From the NCBI RefSeq assembly GCF_016902615.1, contig NZ_JACJMB010000001.1:1-64000 (forward strand): a stretch of 64,000 nucleotides of DNA, in the 5' to 3' direction. Source of the stretch: Collinsella tanakaei (lineage in GTDB: Bacteria > Actinomycetota > Coriobacteriia > Coriobacteriales > Coriobacteriaceae). The notes under the pieces were generated by a model, which worked only from the letters and a program-made list of their open reading frames with translations, did not search any database and was not told where the DNA came from. Of this stretch, positions 50,809-61,055 are shown piece after piece (position 1 is the first letter of the stretch; every line of letters starts with the position of its first letter). A program made the translations under genes and the position numbers.

Positions 50809-52889
50809 GTGACACCACCCGCGCCCAGGGCGCCCTCGCCGGCAGCCCGCGCACTCCCGACATGCCCGACGACATCCGCCAGCACGCCTGCACGAGCGCC
50901 GCGGCCGGCGCCTACCAGGCGACCGACATGAGCCGCGAGGCCCGGCTCGCCCGCAAGCAGCGCGCCGTATCCGGCGAGCCGTTCGGTCCGGGCAGCCATA
51001 CCGACAAAGAGGGCCAGACCATGACCGGCGCCCAGGCCATCATCGCGAGCCTCGAGGCCGAAGGCGTCGACACGGTCTTCGGCTACCCCGGCGGCCAGGC
51101 CATCAAGATCTACGACGCCCTCTACGACTCGCACAAGATCCGCCACATCCTCGCCCGCCACGAGCAGGGCGCGGTCCACGAGGCCGACGGCTACGCGCGC
51201 GCCACCGGCAAGGTGGGCGTCGCGCTGGTCACGAGCGGACCGGGCGCCACGAACACGGTCACGGGCATCGCCACGGCCTACATGGACTCCGTGCCGCTCG
51301 TGGTCATCTCCGGCCAGGTGACGCGCGGCGTCATCGGCACCGACGCGTTCCAGGAGGCCGACATCGTGGGCATCACCATGCCCGTCGTGAAGCACAGCTT
51401 CCTGCTACAGTCCAACGACGACCTCACGCACACGTTCCGCGAGGCGTTCTATATCGCCGCGACCGGCAGGCCCGGCCCCGTGCTCATCGACGTGCCCTCC
51501 GATCTTGCCGGCGAGCAGATGGTCTTCCACTACCCCGACAAGATCAGCATCCCAAGCTACCGACCCACCTACAAGGGCAACGCCAAGCAGGTGAAGCAGG
51601 CCGTCGAGCTCATCTGCCACGCGACGCGGCCCCTGCTCATGGTCGGCGGCGGCGTCGTGTCGTCGCATGCGTGCGACGAGGTCGTCGAGCTCGCCGAGAC
51701 CATGCAGATCCCCGTGGTCACGACGCTGCTCGGCAAAGCCGCCATGCCCTGCTCGAACCCGCTGAACCTGGGTCCGGTGGGCATGCACGGCTCCAAGTAC
51801 GCCAACATGGCCGTCACCGAGTGCGACCTCATCATCGCCGTGGGCATGCGCTTCTCCGACCGCGTGACCGGCAAGCTCTCCGAGTTCGCGCCGCATGCGA
51901 AGGTCATCCACATCGACATCGACCCGGCCGAGATCGGCAAGGTCCGCGACCCGCAGGTCCCCATCGTGGGCGATGCGCGCGTCGTGGTGGCGGCCATCAA
52001 CGACCGCATCGCCAAGATCGGCGCTGCGCCCGTGAGCCAGAAGTGGGTCGAGACCTGCCTCGGCTGGCGCGAGCGCTGGCCGTTCTACACCGCCGACTTC
52101 GAGGACTACCCCGACCGCATCGCGCCCGAGATCGTGCTCGAGCGCCTCTCGGCCAAGCTCGACCCGCACGCGAGCGTCGTCACCACCGAGGTCGGCCAGC
52201 ACCAGATGTGGGCGCACCAGCATATCCATCGCGAGGAGTCCCGCACCTTCATCTCGAGCGGCGGCCTGGGCACCATGGGCTTCGGTTTCCCCGCGGCCAT
52301 CGGCGCCAAGATCGGCCGGCCCGACTGCCAGGTCGTGTGCGTGGCGGGCGACGGCAGCTTCCAGATGAACGTGCAGGAGATGGCGACCGCCATCGGCAAC
52401 GGCGCCGCCGTGAAGGTCCTGCTGATCGACAACAACGCCCTGGGCATGGTGCACCAGTGGCAGCGCCTGTTTTACCACGAGCGCTACTCCTGCACCGAGT
52501 TCACGGCGAACCCCGACTTCGTGAAGCTCGCCGAGGCCTACGGCTGGGCCGCCGAGCGCATCAGCCGCCCCGACGAGATCGACGCCGCGCTCGACCGCAT
52601 GCTCGCCGCCGACACCCCCTACCTGCTCGACGTGGTCATCCCCACGGCGCAGACCGTCTACCCCATGGTCGCGCCCGGCGCCGCCATCGATGACATCATC
52701 GGCGCCATCGACGTGACGCTCGGCGGCGTCCGCGTGACGGAGAAGGGCATGAGCCCCGCCGGCGAGCACGCGGGGACCATCGCCGAGCCCGCACCGCTCA
52801 CCGACCACGACGCCGACACGCGCATCGCCGGCGCGACCGCCGACATCGTCGCAGATGAATCCGTCTCGAAGGGAGGCGATCGGGCATGA
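50805..52889 (+). CDS. ilvB: Acetolactate synthase large subunit, with terminal extensions
   Basis: IlvB condenses pyruvate (or pyruvate with oxobutanoate) using thiamine diphosphate. The core has [19 protein letters not shown] with the catalytic Glu (about 122), [20 protein letters not shown], and the ThDP motif [15 protein letters not shown] near 520. At 694 residues it is over 100 longer than usual: ~72 extra at the N-terminus before [20 protein letters not shown] and ~60 extra at the C-terminus. ATG 51021 (after AGAGGG) would remove the N-terminal addition, but the four-base overlap with ilvD supports 50805. Its stop overlaps ilvN by four bases. Confidence 0.93.
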   Translation: MSDTTRAQGALAGSPRTPDMPDDIRQHACTSAAAGAYQATDMSREARLARKQRAVSGEPFGPGSHTDKEGQTMTGAQAIIASLEAEGVDTVFGYPGGQAIKIYDALYDSHKIRHILARHEQGAVHEADGYARATGKVGVALVTSGPGATNTVTGIATAYMDSVPLVVISGQVTRGVIGTDAFQEADIVGITMPVVKHSFLLQSNDDLTHTFREAFYIAATGRPGPVLIDVPSDLAGEQMVFHYPDKISIPSYRPTYKGNAKQVKQAVELICHATRPLLMVGGGVVSSHACDEVVELAETMQIPVVTTLLGKAAMPCSNPLNLGPVGMHGSKYANMAVTECDLIIAVGMRFSDRVTGKLSEFAPHAKVIHIDIDPAEIGKVRDPQVPIVGDARVVVAAINDRIAKIGAAPVSQKWVETCLGWRERWPFYTADFEDYPDRIAPEIVLERLSAKLDPHASVVTTEVGQHQMWAHQHIHREESRTFISSGGLGTMGFGFPAAIGAKIGRPDCQVVCVAGDGSFQMNVQEMATAIGNGAAVKVLLIDNNALGMVHQWQRLFYHERYSCTEFTANPDFVKLAEAYGWAAERISRPDEIDAALDRMLAADTPYLLDVVIPTAQTVYPMVAPGAAIDDIIGAIDVTLGGVRVTEKGMSPAGEHAGTIAEPAPLTDHDADTRIAGATADIVADESVSKGGDRA

Positions 52890-53371
52890 AGCACATCCTG
52901 TCCGTTCTCGTCGAGAACAAACCCGGCGTCCTCTCGCGCGTGACCGGCCTCGTGTCGCGCCGCGGCTTCAACATCGATTCGCTCACGGTGGCTCCCACCG
53001 AGGACGTCACCATGAGCCGCATGACCATCATCGTGGATGCCGACGAGGTCGGCTACGAGCAGATCACCAAGCAGCTGCACAAGCTCGTCAGCGTCTTCAA
53101 GATCTCGGACCTCACCGACACCGACGCCATCGAGCGCGAGCTCGTGCTCTTCAAGGTCATCGCTACGCCCGAGCGGCGCCACGAGATCATCGAGATCGCG
53201 AGCATCTTCCGCGCGAACATTGTGGATGTCGGCAAGAACTCCCTCACGGTGGAGGCCACGGGCACGGCGAGCAAGCTCGACGCGCTCGAGGACCTTTTCC
53301 GCAGCTACGGCATCCGTCAGCTCACGCGTACCGGCAAGATCGCGATGTCGAGGGGCGCGAGCGACCGCTAG
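52886..53371 (+). CDS. ilvN: Acetolactate synthase small (regulatory) subunit
   Basis: IlvN stimulates IlvB and gives valine feedback control. The 161-residue protein has the ACT domain [20 protein letters not shown] and [20 protein letters not shown], then the C-terminal IlvN domain ([20 protein letters not shown]). Length and domains are usual. It overlaps ilvB by four bases and precedes ilvC by about 100 bp. Confidence 0.96.
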   Translation: MKHILSVLVENKPGVLSRVTGLVSRRGFNIDSLTVAPTEDVTMSRMTIIVDADEVGYEQITKQLHKLVSVFKISDLTDTDAIERELVLFKVIATPERRHEIIEIASIFRANIVDVGKNSLTVEATGTASKLDALEDLFRSYGIRQLTRTGKIAMSRGASDR

Positions 53372-53474
53372 CGCATTTGTTTCAACCCCGTGCCGCGCCC
53401 GCCCGCACGCGGATGCGCGACGCGCGGCTTCTTACTCTGGTTACAACGGCCACGGACATCGAAGGAGAACAACA

Positions 53475-54470
53475 ATGGCTGTAACGATCTATTACGAGAG
53501 CGACTGCAACCCCCAGGTGATCCAGGACAAGAAGATCGCCATCATCGGCTACGGCTCCCAGGGCCATGCCCATGCGCTGAACCTGCTCGACTCCGGCTGC
53601 GACGTGCGCGTCGGCCTGCGCGAGGGCTCCAGTTCCTGGGCGAAGGCCGAGGAGGCCGGCCTCAAGGTGTGCGACATGGACACCGCCGCCGAGGAAGCCG
53701 ACCTCATCATGATGCTCGTACCCGACGAGACCCAGCCCAAGGTCTACGAGGAGCACATCGCCGCGCACCTCAAGCCCGGTGACACCCTCGCCTTCGCCCA
53801 TGGCTTCAACATCCACTACGGCTACATCAAGGCTCCCGAGGACGTGAACGTCATCATGTGCGCGCCCAAGGGCCCCGGCCACATCGTGCGCCGCCAGTTC
53901 GTCGAGGGCTCCGGCGTGCCCGATCTCGCCTGCGTGGCGCAGGACGCCACCGGCGACGCCTGGGATATCGCGCTCGCCTACTGCTGGGGCGTGGGCGGTG
54001 CCCGCTCCGGCATCATCAAGGCCACCTTCAAGGAGGAGACCGAAGAGGACCTCTTCGGCGAGCAGGCCGTGCTCTGCGGCGGCCTCGTCGAGCTCGTGAA
54101 GGCCGGCTTCGAGACCCTGACCGAGGCGGGTTATCCGCCCGAGCTGGCCTACTTCGAGTGCTATCACGAGATGAAGATGATCGTCGACCTCATGTACGAG
54201 AGCGGCATCCACTTCATGAACTACTCCATCTCCAACACCGCCGAGTACGGCGAGTACTACGCCGGCCCGAAGATCATCAACGAGGAGAGCCGCAAGGCCA
54301 TGAAGCAGATCCTGGCGCGCATCCAGGACGGCAGCTTCGCCCAGGAGTTCGTCGACGACTGCAACAACGGCCACAAGTGGCTGCTCGAGCAGCGCGAGAA
54401 GATCAACGAGCACGAGATCGAGAAGACCGGCGAGAAGATCCGCTCCATGTTCAGCTGGATCAAGAAGTAA
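53475..54470 (+). CDS. ilvC: Ketol-acid reductoisomerase
   Basis: IlvC isomerises and reduces acetolactate and acetohydroxybutyrate with NAD(P)H and Mg2+. The 331-residue class I enzyme has the dinucleotide motif [13 protein letters not shown] (about 25-37) and C-terminal knotted-domain signatures [12 protein letters not shown] and [20 protein letters not shown] with the metal-binding acids. ATG 53475 follows AAGGAG at seven bases. The operon ends with a strong terminator at 54512. Confidence 0.96.
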   Translation: MAVTIYYESDCNPQVIQDKKIAIIGYGSQGHAHALNLLDSGCDVRVGLREGSSSWAKAEEAGLKVCDMDTAAEEADLIMMLVPDETQPKVYEEHIAAHLKPGDTLAFAHGFNIHYGYIKAPEDVNVIMCAPKGPGHIVRRQFVEGSGVPDLACVAQDATGDAWDIALAYCWGVGGARSGIIKATFKEETEEDLFGEQAVLCGGLVELVKAGFETLTEAGYPPELAYFECYHEMKMIVDLMYESGIHFMNYSISNTAEYGEYYAGPKIINEESRKAMKQILARIQDGSFAQEFVDDCNNGHKWLLEQREKINEHEIEKTGEKIRSMFSWIKK

Positions 54471-54511
54471 GCGCCCCGCTGCATCTACACGGTGAGCCCA
54501 TCGCCCGCAGA

Positions 54512-54556
54512 AAGCCCCGCCTGCGCTCAGTCCGAGCGCGCAGGCGGGGCTTTTCC
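54512..54556 (+). terminator. Rho-independent terminator of the ilv operon
   Basis: AAGCCCCGCCTGCGC (54512-54526) pairs perfectly with 54538-54552 and is followed by TTCC. Clear and correctly placed. Confidence 0.88.
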
Positions 54557-54907
54557 ATGTAGAGCGGTGGCGTCCGGACGGCAAAGTGACGCTTGTTGCG
54601 GCGGCACGGGCAGCGATGCGCCCTTACACGCGTGCTCGCGGTGCCGATTTGCAGGATTTCCGCGCATCGGAAACGAGGAGGTCCCACTTTCAGTACTTTT
54701 TTCGCCACCGTCCGAGTACACGCGCTTGAACCATTTTTGAGTAAGCCTCTGACCTGCGGTTTTGTTGAAGCGATTGTGCCCCATTGCGCCGGCCACTCGA
54801 GCAGGCGCTGAAAAAGTACTGAAAGTGGGCCCTCCTCGTTTGCAGGTACCCATGCAACGGACAAAGCGGTCACTCAGCGCAGCTTCGAACGGTGATGCGC
54901 CTGGCAT
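54557..54907. other. 351-bp intergenic region with a repeat element; no gene
   Basis: After the ilv terminator the region holds a large inverted-repeat element (54671-54841) and then the 3' end of the minus-strand 501-residue gene. Frames of 70-140 codons on either strand here follow the element arms and are not supported as genes. Confidence 0.6.
54671..54841. repeat. TACTGAAAGTGGG inverted-repeat element, copy B (171 bp)
   Basis: The 31-bp ends (54671-54701, 54811-54841) are complementary but for one position; they contain CCCACTTTCAGTACTTTTT. Copy A at 28784-28926 has the same CCCACTTTCAGTAC ends. The interior differs from copy A. No coding frame is convincing. Confidence 0.8.
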
Positions 54908-56413
54908 TTAGCCCTCAGCCCGCACCAGCCGATCGCTCTCAGCGGCGGATACGGCACACTTGGCGGGCACCGTACCGCTCGCCATCGCCTCATGCAGGTC
55001 GCGCGGCGTCCAGCCGTTCAGATGCCAACTCGGCAGCGCCTCCTCGAGCGCGACGAGCAGATCGAGCAGCTCCTTGACGTCGAACGTGCAGGAGAACAGA
55101 CCGAGCTCGCGCGCCGTCTCCATCATGTTGCAGGGCTGCGCCGAGCGGTTGCGCTCCGAGATCAAGCGCTCGAGGGTCTCGTCGGCATACGTGAAATCAT
55201 CCTGCTCGTCGGGAACGTGCGCATCGAGCCAGGTGCGCATGGCCCGCGCCTCGGGCAGCTGCAGCTCCCATCCCCTGGGCCCCCGCGTGGCGACGGCCGG
55301 ATCGATACGGCCGGGCTCTTTGATAACCCCTTTGGCTCGCGCGCCGAGAAGCGTCTGGATGAACTCGTCGCGCGCCTTAACCTCAGCTATGCGATACGTC
55401 TCGTAGTCGATCGCGGGCTCGTAGCGATATATCCACGCGGCGCCTGCCCGATACGGCGCCACCTTCGCATGCCACCTCATGCGCTCCTGCGCCAACGTCT
55501 CCACGGCCGTATCGGTCAGATCGTACGCAACGATATAGCCTTTCGCATCGATGATGTCCTTCGGCCAGCATCCGTGCTCGATGCGGCGGATGCCGCAGCT
55601 GTCGTTGAGCAGCGACCACGTGCCCTTCTTGATGGCTTCCAGAACATCGTGCACGGTCGGTTCGAACCCGAACAGCTCCTGACAGCACGGCGCGACATCG
55701 GCGACGCGCGCCACGCCGAAAAACTCCTTGAGGGTCGCGATGGCGAGCGGGATCTGCCAGGTGCGATCGCGCTCGCGCTCGATTGCGGCAAGATCCACGG
55801 CAGCCGCCGCCTGGGCGATCTCGGGCGGCATGAAGGCGCAGTAGGTGCCGTCGAGGTAATACATCCAGACAAGCGGCTCGAGCGCCTCGATCGCATCACG
55901 GCGCACATGGTCGTCCCCGGTGAATGTGAACGTGGCGTCAGGCTTGCCGAGTAGAAGCTTGAAACCCGCGAACTGCGCGTTGCTGCAGGAGCGCAGTTGC
56001 GCCTCGATCGCGCGGGACAGCCCGTCTGAATCCGCAAGGACGCGCTCGACGATGCGCTCCTTGCGCAGGGCCGAGATGCGCGAGAGGCCCATCGTTCGTG
56101 CAAAGGCGACCAGCCGGTCTTTCCGAATGTTTGCAATCAGGTCGCCAAGCGCGTGCGAGGGAAACTGCTTCACAACGCGGACACCCTGCGGGACCCGGTA
56201 TCCGTAGCCATAGGATCGAAACCCCGTCCCGATCGTCTCGTACCTGAGCGGCTCTCCATGCGGGTGGATGGTCCTCTTGTGCTCTTCAAGCTTCTTTTTC
56301 CGCTCCTCCCCATCGAGACCCGCCAGGGCCCCGCGGTGAATGCCCACCGGAAGCCCGTAGCCAAGCGAATCGCATCTAGCCCTGTCGCCCCGGTTCGTGT
56401 CCCTACGATGCAT
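54908..56413 (-). CDS. Unrecognised 501-residue protein with Rho-N/SAP-like helices
   Basis: The protein starts with a basic stretch and from about residue 90 carries RKDRLVAFARTMGLSRISAL followed by RKERIVERVL, a two-helix pattern like Rho N-terminal/SAP domains that bind nucleic acid. The remainder is alpha/beta with MYYLDGTYCAFMP, a Cys pair in VAPCCQELFGF and an Asp/Glu-rich C-terminus. No membrane helix or signal peptide. ATG 56413 follows AAGGGAG at seven bases and is preferred to longer frames. I do not recognise the family. It is divergent from a small exported protein gene. Confidence 0.65.
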   Translation of the reverse strand: MHRRDTNRGDRARCDSLGYGLPVGIHRGALAGLDGEERKKKLEEHKRTIHPHGEPLRYETIGTGFRSYGYGYRVPQGVRVVKQFPSHALGDLIANIRKDRLVAFARTMGLSRISALRKERIVERVLADSDGLSRAIEAQLRSCSNAQFAGFKLLLGKPDATFTFTGDDHVRRDAIEALEPLVWMYYLDGTYCAFMPPEIAQAAAAVDLAAIERERDRTWQIPLAIATLKEFFGVARVADVAPCCQELFGFEPTVHDVLEAIKKGTWSLLNDSCGIRRIEHGCWPKDIIDAKGYIVAYDLTDTAVETLAQERMRWHAKVAPYRAGAAWIYRYEPAIDYETYRIAEVKARDEFIQTLLGARAKGVIKEPGRIDPAVATRGPRGWELQLPEARAMRTWLDAHVPDEQDDFTYADETLERLISERNRSAQPCNMMETARELGLFSCTFDVKELLDLLVALEEALPSWHLNGWTPRDLHEAMASGTVPAKCAVSAAESDRLVRAEG

Positions 56414-56732
56414 CGCGTCTCTCCCTTCTGTTGCGGATGTACGCGCACGACGCGCGCGTCTGTTGTACGCACCCGCCCCGACAGATGCACGCGCAGCGTC
56501 TGGCAGACGCACGACCGCACCCCTGCTTGCATCTGACACCATTCGGAACGGCCGAGGGTGCAAGCCGCGTCCGGGCATGACGGCATACCCCTCATCGAGA
56601 GGCTGCCGTCCCCGCATCTTGAAAACGCCACGACGGGATGAGATGTGCGGCGGCACCGCACCGCATTCGCTCGCGTGCCAACAAGGCCTGACAATGGATA
56701 TTCGACCCGTATCCCACATGAGAAGGAGAACG
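56414..56732. promoter_or_regulatory. 319-bp divergent region with a 15-bp palindrome
   Basis: GCGTCTG-G-CAGACGC (56496-56510) is a perfect dyad between the two divergent starts. TTGTACGC and ATGTACGC repeats lie near 56440 and 56465. Regulation of one or both genes is plausible; no regulator gene is adjacent. Confidence 0.45.
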
Positions 56733-56960
56733 ATGCTCGGCACGACCCGCACCCGAGTGGGAAAACGCTTGGCGCACGCAATCGCCATCGCCGCACTCGC
56801 CTCGATCACCCTGGGCGCGGGCACCGCCTGGGCCGCAGAGCCCGAGGGCTTGGTGGAGCGAGACGGCGAGCGCTATATCGACGACGCTCACGGCGATATG
56901 CCCGGTTGGATGCACTTCGACGAGGTCACGGGCGCGGTCACCTACGGCCCTCCGGCGTAG
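56733..56960 (+). CDS. Small exported protein
   Basis: The 75-residue protein has a signal peptide (about 1-34: basic RTRVGKRL, hydrophobic HAIAIAALASITLGAG, cleavage after AWA) and a short acidic mature part (EPEGLVERDGERYIDDAHGD) with a DxxG-rich end. ATG 56733 follows AAGGAG directly. No family is recognised. Because the mature part has no Cys it is not a lipoprotein; it would be released or stay cell-wall associated. It points away from the 501-residue gene. Confidence 0.68.
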   Translation: MLGTTRTRVGKRLAHAIAIAALASITLGAGTAWAAEPEGLVERDGERYIDDAHGDMPGWMHFDEVTGAVTYGPPA

Positions 56961-57186
56961 ACGGCAAACGCCGCGCCAAGGCGCCCCCTCCTCTGCATCC
57001 ACGAGGTCTTTCGGCGGCGGTATCCTGCACGTCTCGTTGACGAGCAGGGCGAGCGACCTCTCGACGAAACCAAGTCGGTCGGTTTGCTCCGATGAAAGAT
57101 GCATGTGCGAACCTCGCTGCCGCCTATCGCGTACCGCCAGCCTATCGCGGCACGCACGGCGTTTTGCGAAGCGATGCGCAAGATAC

Positions 57187-57222
57187 GGAAAGGACCCTGT
57201 CGCACGAATGCGGCAGGGTCCT
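57187..57222 (-). terminator. Hairpin terminator after dnaE
   Basis: AGGACCCTGTCGCA (57191-57204) pairs with 57209-57222 around a CGAA tetraloop; the minus strand continues TTTCC. Sited 27 bp past the dnaE stop. Confidence 0.72.
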
Positions 57223-57248
57223 GCAACGAAGCGCGTGTGGCGCTCAGC

Positions 57249-60200
57249 CTACACCACGGTCACGCGTCCGCGGTTGCCCACGATGCCCTTCACCTCGGCG
57301 AGCAGCGGGATGCTGCGCGCGTTCACCCGCGTGGGGATCTCAGCGCGCATCGTCTGGCCGTCAGCCTGCTCGATGAAGAGCTCCACACGGTCGCCGCCCG
57401 GGTTCGTCGAGAGGATCGTGGCGAGGCGCGCCATGTTCCCCTGGCTGAAGCGCGAGCTCGGCACCATGATCTCGAACACCTTCGGGCGGTTGTTCTCCTC
57501 GTTGAGCTCGAGCGGCAGGATCTCCTGAGCGATGATCTGGTCGCCGCGGTCGCTGCGCTCGAGCTTGCCGCGCACGCGGATGAACGCGTCGGAGAGCACC
57601 GCGCCCGTCTCGGGGTCGGTCTCGCCGTAGAGGTATCCCTCGCACTCCTTGTAGGTCTTCGGGAACACCACGACCGTGGCCTCCCCTTCCATGTCCTCCA
57701 GGGTGACGATGGCCATGGGGTCGCCGTTTTTCGTCACGCGCTTGCTCACCTCGGAGACCATGCCGGCGAACCAGAACGGCTTACCCTCGGGAATCTCCTG
57801 GTTGATGGTGCCCTCGCCCGCCGGGTTCGCTGTCTCGAAACCGGTGTCGATCTGCGACAGCGAGAACTCGCGCGCCTTGGCGAGCGCGTACTCGAACGGG
57901 CGCAGCGGGTGGTCGGACACGTAGATGCCCAGAACGTCGCGCTCGGCGGAGAGCTTCATGTGGCGGTCCCACTCCTGACCATCCGGCTCGGGCACGACGA
58001 CTTCGAATCCGGAGCCCTCCACGTCGCCGAACACGTCGAACAGCGACGTCTGGCCGGCTGCGCGGTCCTTCTGGCGCTTCGCCGCGGCGTCGATGATGTT
58101 CTCCGGGTTGTTCTTGTCCACGAAGTGCATGAGCTGGCGGCGCGGGTAGCCGGTCGCATCGAAGGCGCCTGCCTTGATGAGCGCCTCGATGACGCGGCGG
58201 TTCGCCTGGCTCGAGTCCACGCGGTCCACGAAATCGTGCAGGTTCTTGAACGGGCCCGACGCCTCGCGCTCGGCGATGATCGCGTCGGCCACGCCCTCGC
58301 CCACGCCGCGGATGCCGGCCAGACCGAAGCGCACGCCCTCGGCCGTCGCCGTGAACTCGCGGCCCGACTCGTTCACGTCAGGCGGCAGCACGGGAATGCC
58401 GTCGTGGCGGCACGCTGAGACGTAGTGCACGATCTTCTCGGTCTTGCCGGTGTAGGAGGTCAGAACGGCCGCCATGTACTCGTGCGGGTAGTGCGCCTTC
58501 AGCCACGCGGTCTGCATGACCAGGATGGCGTAGCCGGCGGAGTGGGACTTGTTGAACGCGTAGGACGCAAACTCCAGAACATCGTCCCAGATCTTCTGCG
58601 CCGTCTCACGCTTGTAGCCGTTCTTCTCGGCGCCGTTCATCCAGTGGTCGTAGATGGTCTCGTCCTCGCCGTCCGACCAGTTGAAGACCTGCTCGGTGAG
58701 CATCTTGATCTTCTTCTTGGCCACGGGCTTGCGGATGCGCGAGTCGGACTCGCCCTTGGAGAAGCCGCACATCTCGACCGAGATGTTCATAACCTGCTCC
58801 TGGTAGACCATGGTGCCGTAGGTCTCGCCCAGGATGTCATCCAGACGCGGGTCGTAGGAGACGGCGGGCTCCTTGCCGTTCATGCGGTTGATGTAGGAGG
58901 AGACCATGCCGGCGCCGAGCGGGCCCGGGCGGTACAGGGCAATCAGAGCGACCACGTGCTTGTACTCGGTCGGCTTCATGTTCTTGATCGTGGCCGTCAT
59001 GCCGGCGGACTCGATCTGGAACACGCCCGCGGTGTGGCCGTTCTGCATGAGCTTGAAGATCTCCGGATCGTCGAAGGGGATCTTGTCCACATCGATGTCG
59101 ATGCCGAAGTTGCGCTTGATGTTCGCCTTCGCCTTGGAGATGACCGTCAGCGTGCGCAGGCCCAGGAAGTCCATTTTGAGCAGGCCCATGTCCGCCACCG
59201 TATGGCCTTCGTACTGGGTGATCTCCACGCCGCCCTTGGTGTCGAGCTTCGTCGGCACGTGCTCGTTCACCGGGTCGCGGCAGATCAGCACGGCGCACGC
59301 GTGCACGCCCTCGCCGCGCGTCAGGCCCTCGATGGCGAGTGCCGCGTCGATGATGCGGCGGGCGTCGTCATCTTTCTGGTAGGCCTCGGCGAAGTCGGGG
59401 TTGTAGAGATCCTCTTTGCCCTCGACGCGCGTGAGCACCTGCTTCAGCTTGACGGAGGGGTCCGACGAGATCATCTTCGACAGGCGCTGACCGATGTAGA
59501 CCGGGTAGTCCAGCACGCGCGCCGCGTCGTTGATGGCCTGCTTGGCCTTGATGGTCGAGTAGGTGATGACGTGGGTGACCTTCTCGGGGCCATAGAGCTG
59601 TCGTACGTGCTCGATGACCTCGAGACGCCGCTCATCGTCGAAGTCCATGTCGATATCGGGCATCTCGGAGCGCTCCGGCGACAGGAACCTCTCGAACATA
59701 AGGCCGTTCGACAAGGGGTCGAAGGTGGTGATGTCCATCGCGTAGGCGACGAGCGCGCCGGCCGCCGAGCCGCGGCCCGGGCCGACGCCGATGCCGTTTT
59801 GCTTCGCCCAGCGTACGTACTCAGCCACGATGAGGAAGTAGGCCGCGAAGCCCTTCTCGCAGATGACCTTGTACTCGTACTCGAAGCGCTCGGAGACGTT
59901 CACGCCGCCGATGACCTGCTCGCGCCAGTCGTCGCCGTAGCGCTTGGCCAGGCCCTCCTCGCACTCGCGGCGGAACTGGCTCTCATGGGTCTCGCCGGGG
60001 TCGAGCAGCGGGTAGCGGGGCAGAATGATCTTGCCCCACTCGAGCTCAACGTTGCACTTCTCCGCGATCTCGAGCGTGTTGTCGCAGGCCTCGGGGCAGT
60101 ACGGGAACAGCGCCCGCATCTCCTCCTCGGTCTTCATGTAGAACTCAGAGCCCTGCATGCGCATGCGGTTGGGGTCGTCGACCTTGGAGTTCATGCCGAT

Positions 60201-61055
60201 GCACATCATGATGTCCTGCACCGGCGCGTCGTCGCGCGTGAGATAGTGGAAGTCGTTCGTGGCGATGACCTTGACGCCCACCTGCTCGGCGATGCTGATG
60301 AGGGCGCGGTCGAGCTCCTCGTCGGTCATGCCCGAGTCGGTCGTGATGCCGTGCTCCTGGATCTCGATGTAGAAGTTGCCGGGCTCGAACAGGTCGCGAA
60401 ACGTCTCGGCCCACTGGACGGCCGTGTCGATCTCGCCGCGGTCGATACACTTGGGGATGATGCCGGCGATGCACGCGGAGCTGGCGATAAGACCCTCGCG
60501 ATGGCGGCGCAGGTTGTCGAGCGTCACGCGCGGCTTGTAGTAGAAGCCCTGCACGGCGGCCTCGGAGACCGTCTGCATGAGGTTGATGTAGCCCCGTTCG
60601 TTCTGGGCGAACAGCACCATGTGGTAGAGCTCGGGCTTGCGGTCGCGCGCGAGCGTGTCGTCGGGCGTGAAGTAGACCTCGCAGCCAAAGATCGGCTTGA
60701 TGACGAGCGGGGGCTTCGTGGCGTCGAGATTGCCCGAGCGGTCCCACTCCTCCATATCCTTCTGGAACTGCGCGAAGCCGCGGGGGTTCTTCTCGGGATC
60801 GGGCTGCTCGAGCTCGTCGCGGCGGCCCTTGGAAAGGAAGGACTTGTCGTGGCTCCACACCTTGTACTCCGGCGTGCTGTGGTTCACCGCGTCGCAGGCG
60901 AGACCCAGCTCCGGCACACCGTACATGTAGCCATGGTCGGTGATGGCCACGGCGGGCATGCCGAGCTCGACCGCCCGATCGACCATGTCCGAGATGCGCG
61001 TGGCGCCATCGAGCATGGAGTACTCGGTATGGTTGTGCAGATGGACGAACGCCAT
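57249..61055 (-). CDS. dnaE: DNA polymerase III alpha subunit
   Basis: The main replicative polymerase subunit; 1268 residues, longer than the usual ~1170. The PHP domain opens with HLHNHTEYSMLDGATRISDM and AVAITDHGYMYG; a ~60-residue charged insertion (about 58-118, with DELEQPDPEKNPRGF) interrupts it before IFGCEVYF. The polymerase core has GRGSAAGALVAYAMDITTFD and the catalytic acids in PDIDMDFDDERR. The helix-hairpin-helix YAFNKSHSAGYAILVMQTAW and a C-terminal OB domain (GMVSEVSKRVTKNGDPMAIV) follow. ATG 61055 is preferred by family start; GAGGAG is 10-11 bases upstream. Followed by its own terminator. Confidence 0.95.
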   Translation of the reverse strand: MAFVHLHNHTEYSMLDGATRISDMVDRAVELGMPAVAITDHGYMYGVPELGLACDAVNHSTPEYKVWSHDKSFLSKGRRDELEQPDPEKNPRGFAQFQKDMEEWDRSGNLDATKPPLVIKPIFGCEVYFTPDDTLARDRKPELYHMVLFAQNERGYINLMQTVSEAAVQGFYYKPRVTLDNLRRHREGLIASSACIAGIIPKCIDRGEIDTAVQWAETFRDLFEPGNFYIEIQEHGITTDSGMTDEELDRALISIAEQVGVKVIATNDFHYLTRDDAPVQDIMMCIGMNSKVDDPNRMRMQGSEFYMKTEEEMRALFPYCPEACDNTLEIAEKCNVELEWGKIILPRYPLLDPGETHESQFRRECEEGLAKRYGDDWREQVIGGVNVSERFEYEYKVICEKGFAAYFLIVAEYVRWAKQNGIGVGPGRGSAAGALVAYAMDITTFDPLSNGLMFERFLSPERSEMPDIDMDFDDERRLEVIEHVRQLYGPEKVTHVITYSTIKAKQAINDAARVLDYPVYIGQRLSKMISSDPSVKLKQVLTRVEGKEDLYNPDFAEAYQKDDDARRIIDAALAIEGLTRGEGVHACAVLICRDPVNEHVPTKLDTKGGVEITQYEGHTVADMGLLKMDFLGLRTLTVISKAKANIKRNFGIDIDVDKIPFDDPEIFKLMQNGHTAGVFQIESAGMTATIKNMKPTEYKHVVALIALYRPGPLGAGMVSSYINRMNGKEPAVSYDPRLDDILGETYGTMVYQEQVMNISVEMCGFSKGESDSRIRKPVAKKKIKMLTEQVFNWSDGEDETIYDHWMNGAEKNGYKRETAQKIWDDVLEFASYAFNKSHSAGYAILVMQTAWLKAHYPHEYMAAVLTSYTGKTEKIVHYVSACRHDGIPVLPPDVNESGREFTATAEGVRFGLAGIRGVGEGVADAIIAEREASGPFKNLHDFVDRVDSSQANRRVIEALIKAGAFDATGYPRRQLMHFVDKNNPENIIDAAAKRQKDRAAGQTSLFDVFGDVEGSGFEVVVPEPDGQEWDRHMKLSAERDVLGIYVSDHPLRPFEYALAKAREFSLSQIDTGFETANPAGEGTINQEIPEGKPFWFAGMVSEVSKRVTKNGDPMAIVTLEDMEGEATVVVFPKTYKECEGYLYGETDPETGAVLSDAFIRVRGKLERSDRGDQIIAQEILPLELNEENNRPKVFEIMVPSSRFSQGNMARLATILSTNPGGDRVELFIEQADGQTMRAEIPTRVNARSIPLLAEVKGIVGNRGRVTVV

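Noticed and set aside
57099-58418. Very long plus-strand frames opposite dnaE and addA
   Set aside because: They are antisense shadows rich in His/Arg/Ala; dnaE and the AddA-type gene have full sets of family motifs on the other strand.
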